NCBI GenBank assembly: GCA_019661855.1
Contig: JAIFWM010000008.1
Span: 1-26,581, forward strand
Direction of reading: 5' to 3'
DNA length: 26,581 nucleotides
Source of the DNA: Candidatus Parcubacteria bacterium
Lineage (GTDB): Bacteria > Patescibacteriota > Minisyncoccia > Phycocordibacterales > SBAW01
Position numbers and translations under genes: made by a program. The notes below the pieces were generated by a model that saw nothing but the letters and a program-made list of their open reading frames with translations, ran no database searches and had not been told where the DNA came from. This document shows, piece after piece, positions 19,100 to 25,855 of the stretch (its first letter is position 1; each line of letters begins with the position of its first letter).

Positions 19100-19463
19100 G
19101 ATTACACAACTTAAAGATACTGTTTTAGGAAAACGCTACGATCTTTCAGTAGCGTTTTTGTCTCCCGCTAAAATGCGCCAAGTAACCTTGCGCACTAAAA
19201 AGAAGAACAAAGTATCAAACGTGCTCGCCTTCCCCCTTTCTAAAACTTCAGGCGAAATTTTAATTTGTAAGCAAGCTGCCAAACCATTTACTATCGAATA
19301 TCTCTTTATCCACGGTCTACTCCATTTAAAAGGATTCAAACACTCTGTTACAATGGAAAACGAAGAGTACAAACTCCTCACACGCTTTGACTATGCAAAA
19401 AATAGTAACAGGAATAGACGTCGGAACACATCAAATAAAAGTAGTCATCGCGCAAAGTCCTGA
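19086..19463 (+). CDS. ybeY: rRNA maturation endoribonuclease YbeY (short form)
   Basis: 125 residues from a GTG that overlaps the end of rpsU by 14 nt. The zinc-binding signature H76-GLL-H80-LKGFK-H86 is complete (YbeY: HGxLHLxGxDH), although the usual Asp before the last His is Lys. The preceding VSNVLAFPLSKTSGEILIC matches the family core (usual TDVLSFP...GDIxI). YbeY matures the 16S rRNA 3' end. The N-terminal half is shorter than in E. coli (about 155 aa). After the conserved part a basic tail of about 20 residues (DYAKNSNRNRRRNTSNKSS) runs 71 nt into ftsA in another frame. Confidence 0.85.
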   Translation: MDAAKITQLKDTVLGKRYDLSVAFLSPAKMRQVTLRTKKKNKVSNVLAFPLSKTSGEILICKQAAKPFTIEYLFIHGLLHLKGFKHSVTMENEEYKLLTRFDYAKNSNRNRRRNTSNKSSHRAKS

Positions 19464-20571
19464 CGACCCGCGTACTCCTCCTCTTATCTTAGGCACGGGC
19501 TACGCCGAGAGCCGCGGTATGAAGAGCGGCTATATCATCTCAACAGGCGATGTGTCGCGCTCAATCGCTGCGGCCATAGCACAAGCAAGTAAGGCAGCAC
19601 GAGTTAAGGTAAAACGCGCATACCTGGGTATTGGTGGCGTTGGTTTAGACGAAGCCTTTTCCCGTGGTGAGACGGTGGTGGAGCGTGGAGACTCCGAAAT
19701 AACTTCACGAGACATTCCACGTGCTATTGCTGCAAGTGAAGCAGCACTCCCTCCGGGCGTGACCATGAACCGCAAGATCATTCATACTATTCCGCTGCGC
19801 TTTAGCGTTGATGGAGTCAAAGTTTTAGGGCGTAGCCCCATCGGCATGAAGGGTATGCGCTTGGCTGTAGAAACTCTTTTTATAACTTCGCTGGAGCGAC
19901 ATGTCTCGGACTTGGTGGAGGCAGTTGAGGGCGCGGGTGTAGAGGTTGAGGATATTGTTGCCTCGCCTATTGCAGCAAGCTTTGTTGCTTTAACCAAAAT
20001 GCAAAAACGTGTCGGCTGTGTACTGGCGAACATTGGGTCCGAAACACTTTCGATTGCGGTTTTTGAGGATGCAGCCCCAATTTCTATCAAAGTATTTCCT
20101 ACCGGAGCCTCTGATATCACCAACGACATTGCACTCGGGCTCAAAATTTCGCCCGAAGAGGCCGAACAACTTAAACAAGGCGCAGTCTTAGGCGCTCCAT
20201 TTCCTAAAAAGAAAATAGATGACCTCGTAGCACGCAGAGTGTCAGACATGTTTAAACTCGTCGAAGCGCATTTGAAAAAAATTGGTAAGGATGAACTCTT
20301 GCCCGCAGGTATTGTACTCACCGGTGGTGGCTCGAGCGTGCAAACGATGGCCGACCTAGCTAAAGCAGTGTTGCGTCTCCCCTCGCGCATTGCAGCTATC
20401 GAAGGACCAAACGCCAAGATGCAACTTAAAGATGGTTCATGGGCTGTTGCCTATGGACTCACTATCTGGGGGCTCACTGCGGGTGGCGATATTGAACAAA
20501 ATGGCAACGACTCTGGTATGGGTGATATTTTTAAAGGCTTTTGGCGTTGGTTTAAAAAATTCCTCCCCTAA
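19393..20571 (+). CDS. ftsA: Cell division protein FtsA
   Basis: 392 residues from ATG 19393. The actin-fold phosphate loop is GIDVGTHQIKVV at the N-terminus, and LANIGSETLSIAVFE and GIVLTGGGSSVQTM are the second phosphate and adenosine segments. The SHS2-like 1C region lies around residues 80-160. The C-terminus (GDIFKGFWRWFKKFLP) is an amphipathic helix that tethers FtsA, and through it FtsZ, to the membrane. The start overlaps ybeY by 71 nt. A TTG two codons earlier is possible but less likely. No FtsQ or FtsB-type gene precedes it here. Confidence 0.92.
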   Translation: MQKIVTGIDVGTHQIKVVIAQSPDDPRTPPLILGTGYAESRGMKSGYIISTGDVSRSIAAAIAQASKAARVKVKRAYLGIGGVGLDEAFSRGETVVERGDSEITSRDIPRAIAASEAALPPGVTMNRKIIHTIPLRFSVDGVKVLGRSPIGMKGMRLAVETLFITSLERHVSDLVEAVEGAGVEVEDIVASPIAASFVALTKMQKRVGCVLANIGSETLSIAVFEDAAPISIKVFPTGASDITNDIALGLKISPEEAEQLKQGAVLGAPFPKKKIDDLVARRVSDMFKLVEAHLKKIGKDELLPAGIVLTGGGSSVQTMADLAKAVLRLPSRIAAIEGPNAKMQLKDGSWAVAYGLTIWGLTAGGDIEQNGNDSGMGDIFKGFWRWFKKFLP

Positions 20572-20599
20572 ATTGTTCGACTTACGAAGTCGAACAATT
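20571..20599. repeat. 13-bp perfect inverted repeat after ftsA
   Basis: AATTGTTCGACTT (20571-20583) and AAGTCGAACAATT (20587-20599) are separated by ACG. The first base is the last base of the ftsA stop codon. No T-tract follows, so it is not a standard terminator. It marks the left edge of the segment inserted between ftsA and ftsZ. It could be a Rho-independent hairpin without U-run, a processing site or a recombination scar. Confidence 0.7.
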
Positions 20600-20604
20600 G
20601 ATAC

Positions 20605-20632
20605 TTGACAAAATTGTGATTTAGGTTAAAAC
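20605..20632 (+). promoter_or_regulatory. Promoter of the inserted secreted-protein gene
   Basis: TTGACA (20605-20610) is perfect. With a 16-nt spacer the -10 would be TAAAAC (20627-20632), which is weak. The Shine-Dalgarno AGAGGAG and ATG 20671 follow about 40 nt later. Confidence 0.55.
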
Positions 20633-20670
20633 GTAACGGAACTTAACTGTGCAACTAGAGGAGCTACACC

Positions 20671-21150
20671 ATGTTTGCACGTCTGTTCTTTGCACTCGCA
20701 CTTTCGACTTCGACCGCTTCGGCGCAAGAGCCCCTGACTCGAAATACTGCCTTCGACAACTATATCGACGCCATGGTCAGTCAATGCACTCCCGACGAAT
20801 TTTGTAGCCCCAGGGAAGCAAAGGAAGTGTATGAGAGTACATGGAAACGTTGCGCCAAGTGGAGCGAAACGGTTGAAAAGCTCCAGAACGAAGCTGAACC
20901 TGAACTGGTGTTGATTGAGGAGGCCCAAACGCGCTTTACCTGGTGTACGAAAAGCCTCTATTCAATAGAGAATGTGATCGTCCACTCCTACGCCTTCGTG
21001 AAGAAGGTCGAGGAGCCGAAAGTCACTGCACCACCAACCGAAGTTCTGCCGGCGCAGAGTACACCGCGCAAATCCAAAAGTTCACCAAGAAGATCAACCG
21101 CTTCAAGATCCACGACCGATCCAAACCGGGTCGTCGCGCGATCGCGGTAA
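20671..21150 (+). CDS. Secreted protein of unknown function inserted between ftsA and ftsZ
   Basis: 159 residues with a signal peptide (MFARLFFALALSTSTASAQ). The mature protein has four cysteines in a helical, acidic domain (QCTPDEFCSPREAKEVYES, WKRCAKWSETVEKL, TRFTWCTKSLY). A Pro/Ser/Thr/Arg-rich basic tail ends NRVVARSR. No family is recognised. The start has a strong Shine-Dalgarno (AGAGGAG, 7 nt upstream). Promoter, ribosome site, gene and terminator form a self-contained unit between ftsA and ftsZ, which are usually adjacent. It may be a recent acquisition. Confidence 0.65.
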   Translation: MFARLFFALALSTSTASAQEPLTRNTAFDNYIDAMVSQCTPDEFCSPREAKEVYESTWKRCAKWSETVEKLQNEAEPELVLIEEAQTRFTWCTKSLYSIENVIVHSYAFVKKVEEPKVTAPPTEVLPAQSTPRKSKSSPRRSTASRSTTDPNRVVARSR

Positions 21151-21174
21151 TAACAAAGTTCTCGCAAGTGTTGC

Positions 21175-21204
21175 AGGGCGCCCGGTGGGGCGCCCTTTGT
21201 TTTT
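21175..21204 (+). terminator. Intrinsic terminator after the inserted gene
   Basis: The perfect 9-bp stem AGGGCGCCC/GGGCGCCCT with loop GGTG is followed by TTGTTTTT. It would separate ftsZ from transcription coming from ftsA, so ftsZ needs its own promoter within 21205-21378. That stretch has a small hairpin TTTTGC-GAA-GCAAAA and GAGGAGGAG about 50 nt before the ATG. A TTAACT 6 nt before the ATG could be a leaderless -10, but I am not sure. Confidence 0.9.
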
Positions 21205-21378
21205 AATACAAAACACTTAACCGTCAACTGTTTTTGCGAAGCAAAATAGTTTGTTAGTAGATAAGGGTTTTTGAGGCTAACCTCATACTCTTTACAGGGT
21301 ACTTTTTGATACATTTGCATAGTGTCGAGGAGGAGCGTACACTACCTTTGCAATTAGCGGCACAAATTAACTAACACT

Positions 21379-22542
21379 ATGCCTCAACTATCTCCAGAGA
21401 TCGAAGCGTTCGCACGAATCCGCGTCATTGGTGTGGGCGGTTCAGGAAAAAATGCAGTCAATCACATGGTCGAGAGCAAAGTTCGTGGTGTTGACTTCAT
21501 CGCGATCAACACCGATGCACAAGATCTCCATCAATCTCTTGCAAAAAAGAAAATTCATATCGGTAAAAATTTAACCCGCGGTCTTGGTGCAGGAATGAAC
21601 CCCGAATTAGGTAAACGGGCATCCGAAGAAACTAAAGAAGAAATTCAACAATCGATCAAAGGATCCGACATGGTCTTTGTTGCATGCGGAATGGGTGGCG
21701 GCACCGGCACTGGTGCAGCACCAGTTGTTGCACGCACTGCCAAAGAGATGGGTGCACTCACCGTTGGTGTCGTGACCAAACCATTTTCGTTCGAAGGTCA
21801 GCAACGCATGCGTTTGGCTGAACAAGGTTTGGAGGAGTTGCGCAAAGAGGTTGATGCATTGATTGTTATTCCTAACGACCGCTTGCTCGCGACCGTACAA
21901 AAAGACACAACACTCAAACAAGCATTTGGGATGTGCGACGATGTGCTCAAACAAGCGGTTGAGGGTATCTCAGACCTCATCACCAACCCCGGCATCATCA
22001 ACGTCGACTTTGCCGACATCCGCGCAGTTATGGAGAACGCTGGCTCAGCGCTTATGGGCATTGGTATCGCCTCGGGCGAAAACCGCGCCACCACTGCAGC
22101 CAAGGCCGCTGTCTCCTCTCCCCTCCTCGAGCTTTCTATTAATGGTGCGAAGGGCGTACTCTTTGCTATTGCCGGCGGCGAAGACTTGGGCATGATCGAG
22201 GTACACGAAGCAGCTAAAATAATTACTGAGTCGGTAGACCCTAACGCCAAGATTATCTTTGGCGCTACTAAAGACGACAAGTTAAAGAAAGACGACGTAC
22301 GCGTCACCGTGATTGCAACTGGCTTCCCTGCTGCAGGGATAGCTCCACGTGGCACACCACTCTTTGCGCTTACTCGAGAAAAGGAGGAAGCTCCGCTTGG
22401 CAAAATTTTTAACACACCAATGACTAAAGAGGAGTCAAAGACTCCAGTGATTGTCGACGACTCAGTTAAATCTAAACCTGCTGAAGAAGAAGACGAGTGG
22501 GGTGCCGTGCCTTCGTTTTTGCGCCGACCAAAAATTAAATAA
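21379..22542 (+). CDS. ftsZ: Cell division protein FtsZ
   Basis: 387 residues. The tubulin signature GGGTGTG is at 106-112, the N-terminal nucleotide loop VIGVGGSGKNAVNHM at about 16-30, and the T7 loop NVDFAD with its catalytic aspartates at 208-213. A linker of about 45 residues precedes a conserved C-terminal peptide (DEWGAVPSFLRRPK), which normally binds FtsA. FtsZ polymerises with GTP into the division ring. The gene is cut off from ftsA by the inserted unit but keeps its orientation and order. Confidence 0.97.
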   Translation: MPQLSPEIEAFARIRVIGVGGSGKNAVNHMVESKVRGVDFIAINTDAQDLHQSLAKKKIHIGKNLTRGLGAGMNPELGKRASEETKEEIQQSIKGSDMVFVACGMGGGTGTGAAPVVARTAKEMGALTVGVVTKPFSFEGQQRMRLAEQGLEELRKEVDALIVIPNDRLLATVQKDTTLKQAFGMCDDVLKQAVEGISDLITNPGIINVDFADIRAVMENAGSALMGIGIASGENRATTAAKAAVSSPLLELSINGAKGVLFAIAGGEDLGMIEVHEAAKIITESVDPNAKIIFGATKDDKLKKDDVRVTVIATGFPAAGIAPRGTPLFALTREKEEAPLGKIFNTPMTKEESKTPVIVDDSVKSKPAEEEDEWGAVPSFLRRPKIK

Positions 22543-22549
22543 TAGAATA

Positions 22550-22572
22550 CCCGCCCGGTTTACCCGGGCGGG
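22550..22572. terminator. Hairpin between convergent ftsZ and the DnaA-domain gene
   Basis: The 9-bp perfect stem CCCGCCCGG/CCGGGCGGG has loop TTTAC. T content after the hairpin is modest on both sides (ATTGTATT on plus). Its position between two convergent stops supports a shared terminator. Confidence 0.7.
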
Positions 22573-22578
22573 ATTGTA

Positions 22579-23067
22579 TTAGTGCTCCTTTTTAAAAAGC
22601 CTCAGGAGTTGTTCGACTTGAACTGCATACTCTGGGTCAGTGCTTATCCGATGCGCGACCCGCGCTTCGGCATTTTGAACCACGCTGGGGTCTTTGCCTC
22701 CGAAATGTGCGCCTATTCGGTGTCGACTGAGTGTAGTACACACTCGTAAGATCCAAAAGGCGGTGTATCGCGACCACAGCACTTTTGGCGCCCGCTCATC
22801 TGAACAAAGATCACCATCCCGAACCCTGAAGAATTGGCGGATGACTCTCTTAACGTTAGCTATCGTCGGTTTAAGTGCGTCTCCAGGGTGACCGGGAAAC
22901 AACGCACTCGCATCTGGATAACGGGCTCTAAACAATTCCTGCTTTGTGAGCTTTCGTTGTGCGAGCTCGGTGCCCGTAACTCCTCGAGGCGGAGATAAAT
23001 CGATCGGCTTGTCAGGCATTGCCTTGGCCTTGAGTTTATTAAGAAATTCCTCTCGAATGTAGAGCAT
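22579..23067 (-). CDS. Stand-alone DnaA domain IV-like DNA-binding protein
   Basis: 162 residues. The C-terminal 85 residues match the DnaA domain IV layout: VIRQFFRVRDGDLCSDERAPKVLW, then the helix RYTAFWILRVCTTLSRHRIGAHF, then the signature helix GGKDPSVVQNAEARVAH, where DnaA has GGRDHTTVLHA. The AAA+ ATPase domain is absent, and the N-terminal 70 residues are unrelated and rich in Lys, Arg and Pro. It may bind DnaA-box-like DNA without acting as an initiator. The changes R to K, H to P and T to S in the signature suggest altered recognition. The start has a strong Shine-Dalgarno (AGAGGAG, 7 nt). A TTGCGG/TAGGAT promoter lies upstream. Confidence 0.7.
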   Translation of the reverse strand: MLYIREEFLNKLKAKAMPDKPIDLSPPRGVTGTELAQRKLTKQELFRARYPDASALFPGHPGDALKPTIANVKRVIRQFFRVRDGDLCSDERAPKVLWSRYTAFWILRVCTTLSRHRIGAHFGGKDPSVVQNAEARVAHRISTDPEYAVQVEQLLRLFKKEH

Positions 23068-23157
23068 TTATCACTCCTCTTGCTCTGGGTACTTCACTCA
23101 CCCCATCCTATGCCTCAAGACCTTCTCCCGCAAGCTAAAAGCGGTTACACTGTCCTA

Positions 23158-24147
23158 ATGTACGATTTGGCAATTATTGGTGGCGGCCCCGCAGGCGTTG
23201 CCGCGGGAGTGTATGCAGCCCGCAAAAGACTTAAAACTATTTTTGTTGCCGAAGTAATTGGCGGACAATCAACCGACTCCCAAGATATCCAAAACTGGAT
23301 AGGCACTCCGCATCTTGTAGGTATGGATATGCAAAAAATGTTCGAAGCTCACTTGCGCGAATATGCAAGCGATGTACTCGAAATTCATATCGGCGAGAGG
23401 GGCGATAAGGTGGAAAAAATTTCAGGAGGTTTTTCAATTAAAACTAACAAAGGTTTATACGAGACTAAGGCGGTACTCATAGCAACCGGCGGTTCGCGCA
23501 AAAAGCTTGAGGTCCCTGGTGCGAAAGAGTTTGAACATAAAGGTGTTACCTACTGCGCCTCCTGCGATGGTCCTCTCTTTTCAGGCCAAGATGTGGTTGT
23601 GATAGGCGGTGGTAATGCGGGTTTTGAAACTGCAGCACAACTCCTTGCCTACACCAAATCAGTAACCCTCATTCACCGCCGCGCTGAATTTCATCGTGCA
23701 GACGCAGCCACGGTGAACACGGTTGTCGCTCACCCTAACATGCACACATTAATCGACAGCTCCCCTGTCGAAGTTAAGGGGGATATGTTTGTAAAAAGTA
23801 TTACCGTAAAAAATGAAAAAACCGGAGAACTCTCTGAAATTCCTACTGCTGCCGTATTTGTAGAAATAGGGATGATCCCTGCCACGCAAATGGTCAAAGG
23901 TCTTGTTGATCTTGATGAATGGGGTCGTATTAAAGTAGACGGTAAAACACAGCGCACTTCAACAACGGGGGTGTGGGCTGCAGGTGACTGCTCCGACGGC
24001 ATCTATCATCAAAACAACATCGCCGCAGGCGATGCCGTTAAAGCACTCGAAGATATTTACTTCTGGGTTAAAGCTACTCCAGAGGGCGAAAAAACAGATT
24101 TGGCTCTCACAGCGATTTCAGAAAAAAAGTCTAGTCTCACTGCATAA
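23158..24147 (+). CDS. trxB: Thioredoxin reductase-like NAD(P)/FAD oxidoreductase
   Basis: 329 residues. The FAD-binding GGGPAG is at 8-13, and the redox pair C133-A-S-C136 sits in VTYCASCDGPLF. The NAD(P) site GGGNAG is at 150-155, with HRRAEFHRA after it, whose arginines suit NADPH. The late TTGVWAAGDCSD motif binds FAD. The enzyme reduces thioredoxin or a similar protein. The start ATG 23158 lies 6 nt after TACACT, predicting a leaderless message; a longer frame from 23080 crosses the promoter and is rejected. A C-terminal tail beyond the usual end is Ser/Lys-rich. Confidence 0.88.
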   Translation: MYDLAIIGGGPAGVAAGVYAARKRLKTIFVAEVIGGQSTDSQDIQNWIGTPHLVGMDMQKMFEAHLREYASDVLEIHIGERGDKVEKISGGFSIKTNKGLYETKAVLIATGGSRKKLEVPGAKEFEHKGVTYCASCDGPLFSGQDVVVIGGGNAGFETAAQLLAYTKSVTLIHRRAEFHRADAATVNTVVAHPNMHTLIDSSPVEVKGDMFVKSITVKNEKTGELSEIPTAAVFVEIGMIPATQMVKGLVDLDEWGRIKVDGKTQRTSTTGVWAAGDCSDGIYHQNNIAAGDAVKALEDIYFWVKATPEGEKTDLALTAISEKKSSLTA

Positions 24148-24175
24148 ATCGAACTGTTTATTTGACTCATACCTT

Positions 24176-24263
24176 GTCTTGCCTGTTGGACTCTTTGTGA
24201 ATCCGGGAGGCGTAGTATACATCTCCGATGACCGAGCGGGAGCGATTTATAAAATTGCAAGAA
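24176..24263 (+). pseudogene. Remnant of the 3' end of a PQQ-type sugar dehydrogenase gene
   Basis: In one frame this stretch encodes LPVGLFVNPGGVVYISDDRAGAIYKIAR. The pattern PVG-hydrophobic-x-G-x-hydrophobic-YISDDxAGxIYKI is the last blade of PQQ-dependent glucose/sorbosone dehydrogenases, as I know the family. Nothing upstream in this frame resembles the rest of that protein, and no proper start or stop delimits it. It is only about 29 codons long and lies between trxB and tRNA-Glu. I read it as the scar of a deleted gene. The other bases of 24148-24311 show nothing. Confidence 0.5.
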
Positions 24264-24311
24264 ACAACTACTTAGTTTTTATAAGTACTCAATGTACACG
24301 AAGTTCACCTG

Positions 24312-24383
24312 TGACCCCACGGGGAATCGAACCCCGGTTTAGAGCTTGAAAAGCTCTCGTCCTAACCGTTAGACGATGGGGCC
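24312..24383 (-). tRNA. tRNA-Glu (UUC)
   Basis: On the minus strand the acceptor stem GGCCCCA/TGGGGTC has one G-U pair. The anticodon stem AGAGC/GCTCT encloses TTTTCAA with anticodon TTC. The T arm CGGGGTTCGATTCCCCG is perfect. The discriminator is A and no CCA is encoded. Confidence 0.93.
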
Positions 24384-24447
24384 GCTAAACGCAGCTCACC
24401 TCAAAAATATAGCCTAAATTATGAAAAAATGGTACTTTGTGCGAAAC

Positions 24448-24532
24448 GGAGACGTGGCAGAGTGGTCGAATGCACCGGTTTCGAAAACCGGCATGGGGCA
24501 ACCCATCGTGAGTTCGAATCTCACCGTCTCCG
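24448..24532 (+). tRNA. tRNA-Ser (CGA)
   Basis: A class II tRNA. The acceptor stem GGAGACG/CGTCTCC is perfect, and anticodon stem CCGGT/ACCGG encloses TTCGAAA with anticodon CGA. The variable arm CATGGGGCAACCCATC forms a good stem. The T arm GTGAGTTCGAATCTCAC is intact and the discriminator is G. No CCA is encoded. Confidence 0.93.
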
Positions 24533-24567
24533 CTAAACATCACTTTTATCGGTATATAATGTCCCGT

Positions 24568-25245
24568 ATGAAAAACGCATTGATTCTCATTTTTATAGTA
24601 GCGGTCGTTGCGGTTGGTTTGTGGTGGTTTGTGAGCTCTCCAGAGTCCCTCGGCACTCCGGGGCAAGCAACAACCACAGTAACTCCAGGAAATACTCATC
24701 CAAGTGGTGGTACCACAACTGCGAAACCAGGAGGCACTGCAGGCAGTGCGAGCGGGAGTTCTACAACTGGCTTACAAACCTTTTCGAGCACAGCATATGG
24801 ATTTTCATTTCAATACCCACGTTCAATGACTCTGGATAAAGAAAATCTTTCGGCAGGCGGATTTACTGCTCAAGGATCATTAGGGCTCGCAGCTCCTTAT
24901 GCTCGCATTGGCACGGTGGTAGACAGGTTCCAGGTCTCGGTGAGTCAGCAAGCAGCTGACCTCGGCAACTGCACCAAAGATCTCCCCGGATCCCCTAAGA
25001 GTTCGACCATTAATGGCCAGATATTTACCACCTACACAACTGAGGAAATGAAGGGTAGCTCAAATATAACAACAAGAGTTCATCGCATTGTGCACAACAC
25101 GACATGCTATGAGCTCCGCGAAACTTTGACAGCCCCAGTAACTGTCAATCTCCCTGGTTCACAAATAGAGCAGCAAAAGGCAGACACTGCAGCTATCATC
25201 ACACTCGTGGAGACGGTCAGAGCTTCATTTAAATTCTTGAACTAA
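24568..25245 (+). CDS. Anchored surface protein with PsbP-like domain
   Basis: 225 residues from ATG 24568. A single membrane helix (ALILIFIVAVVAVGLWWFV) is followed by a Thr/Gly/Ser-rich linker of about 55 residues. A globular domain starts TFSSTAYGFSFQYPRSM, the opening of PsbP-like domains common in small exported proteins. Two cysteines (GNCTKD, TTCYEL) may form a disulfide. The start is 7 nt after TATAAT (24555-24560), so the message is probably leaderless. An ATG at 24559 inside the box is in frame but would not be transcribed. The function is unknown. It follows tRNA-Ser by 35 nt. Confidence 0.65.
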   Translation: MKNALILIFIVAVVAVGLWWFVSSPESLGTPGQATTTVTPGNTHPSGGTTTAKPGGTAGSASGSSTTGLQTFSSTAYGFSFQYPRSMTLDKENLSAGGFTAQGSLGLAAPYARIGTVVDRFQVSVSQQAADLGNCTKDLPGSPKSSTINGQIFTTYTTEEMKGSSNITTRVHRIVHNTTCYELRETLTAPVTVNLPGSQIEQQKADTAAIITLVETVRASFKFLN

Positions 25246-25286
25246 TCTTCATTGCAAATTCTGAAAACTTCATACACACTGTGGGG

Positions 25287-25712
25287 ATGAACAGAGTTGT
25301 ACACTTTGAAATCCACGTAGATGACGTGGAGCGTGCGAAAAAATTTTATTCTGACGTGTTTGGTTGGGAGATGCAGCAAATGGGCTCAGATTTCGGTAAC
25401 TATGTCGTGATTAAAACAGGTCCTGGTCCAGACGAAATAGCTCAAGGCAAAGTGACTATGGAAAATGTTGGCATCAACGGAGGAATGATGAAGCGCAACG
25501 CACCTAAACCAGCAGAAGGCATGTCTCCTATGGCATTCGTGTGTATTGTGGGTGTCGATAATATTGATACCTACATCGAGAAGGCTCGCACAGCGGGTGG
25601 CAAAGAGCATATGCCTAAAACACCAATACCAGGTGTAGGTATAGTCGCCTACTACGCAGATCTTGAAGGAAATATTTTCGGGATGATCCAGCCCGAGATG
25701 CGTAAATCTTAG
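25287..25712 (+). CDS. Glyoxalase/VOC-fold protein
   Basis: 141 residues from ATG 25287. The VOC pattern is clear: VVHFEIHVDDVERAKKFYSDVFGWEMQQM at the start, the middle GGMMKRN, then a second half with CIVGVDNIDTYIEKARTAGGKE and the closing YYADLEGNIFGMIQPE. A His and Glu at usual metal positions (H7 in VHFEIH and E in DLEGN) are present. Members include glyoxalases, dioxygenases and resistance proteins; the substrate is unknown. TTGCAA, a 17-nt spacer and CACACT end 6 nt before the ATG, again leaderless. A GTG at 25281 lies too close to the -10. The stop abuts tRNA-Val. Confidence 0.85.
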   Translation: MNRVVHFEIHVDDVERAKKFYSDVFGWEMQQMGSDFGNYVVIKTGPGPDEIAQGKVTMENVGINGGMMKRNAPKPAEGMSPMAFVCIVGVDNIDTYIEKARTAGGKEHMPKTPIPGVGIVAYYADLEGNIFGMIQPEMRKS

Positions 25713-25785
25713 TGCGCGGTGTAGGACTTGAACCTACGACCCTCCCCACGTCAAGGGGATGCTCTACCAACTGAGCTAACCGCGC
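25713..25785 (-). tRNA. tRNA-Val (GAC)
   Basis: On the minus strand the acceptor stem GCGCGGT/ACCGCGC is perfect, and anticodon stem TCCCC/GGGGA encloses TTGACGT with anticodon GAC. D and T arms are intact. The discriminator is A and no CCA is encoded. It starts 1 base after the stop of the glyoxalase-fold gene on the other strand. Confidence 0.93.
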
Positions 25786-25816
25786 GTTTCAAAAAAACGA
25801 TAACAAAAATAAGCAC

Positions 25817-25847
25817 AAAAGAAAAGACCAGCCCCGTGGGGCTGGTC
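25817..25847 (-). terminator. Intrinsic terminator of the HAD-like gene
   Basis: GACCAGCCCC (25826-25835) and GGGGCTGGTC (25838-25847) form a strong stem. On the minus strand TTTTCTTTTG follows. It lies 8 nt after the stop of the upstream minus-strand gene. Confidence 0.8.
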
Positions 25848-25855
25848 GCAACAAA

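Noticed and set aside
19782..20417. A 211-codon open frame antisense to ftsA
   Set aside because: It lies inside the conserved ftsA coding region and its product is low-complexity Ser/Ala/Thr, as expected for a shadow frame.
21798..22415. A 205-codon open frame antisense to ftsZ
   Set aside because: It is fully covered by conserved ftsZ codons and has no start signal; it is a shadow frame.
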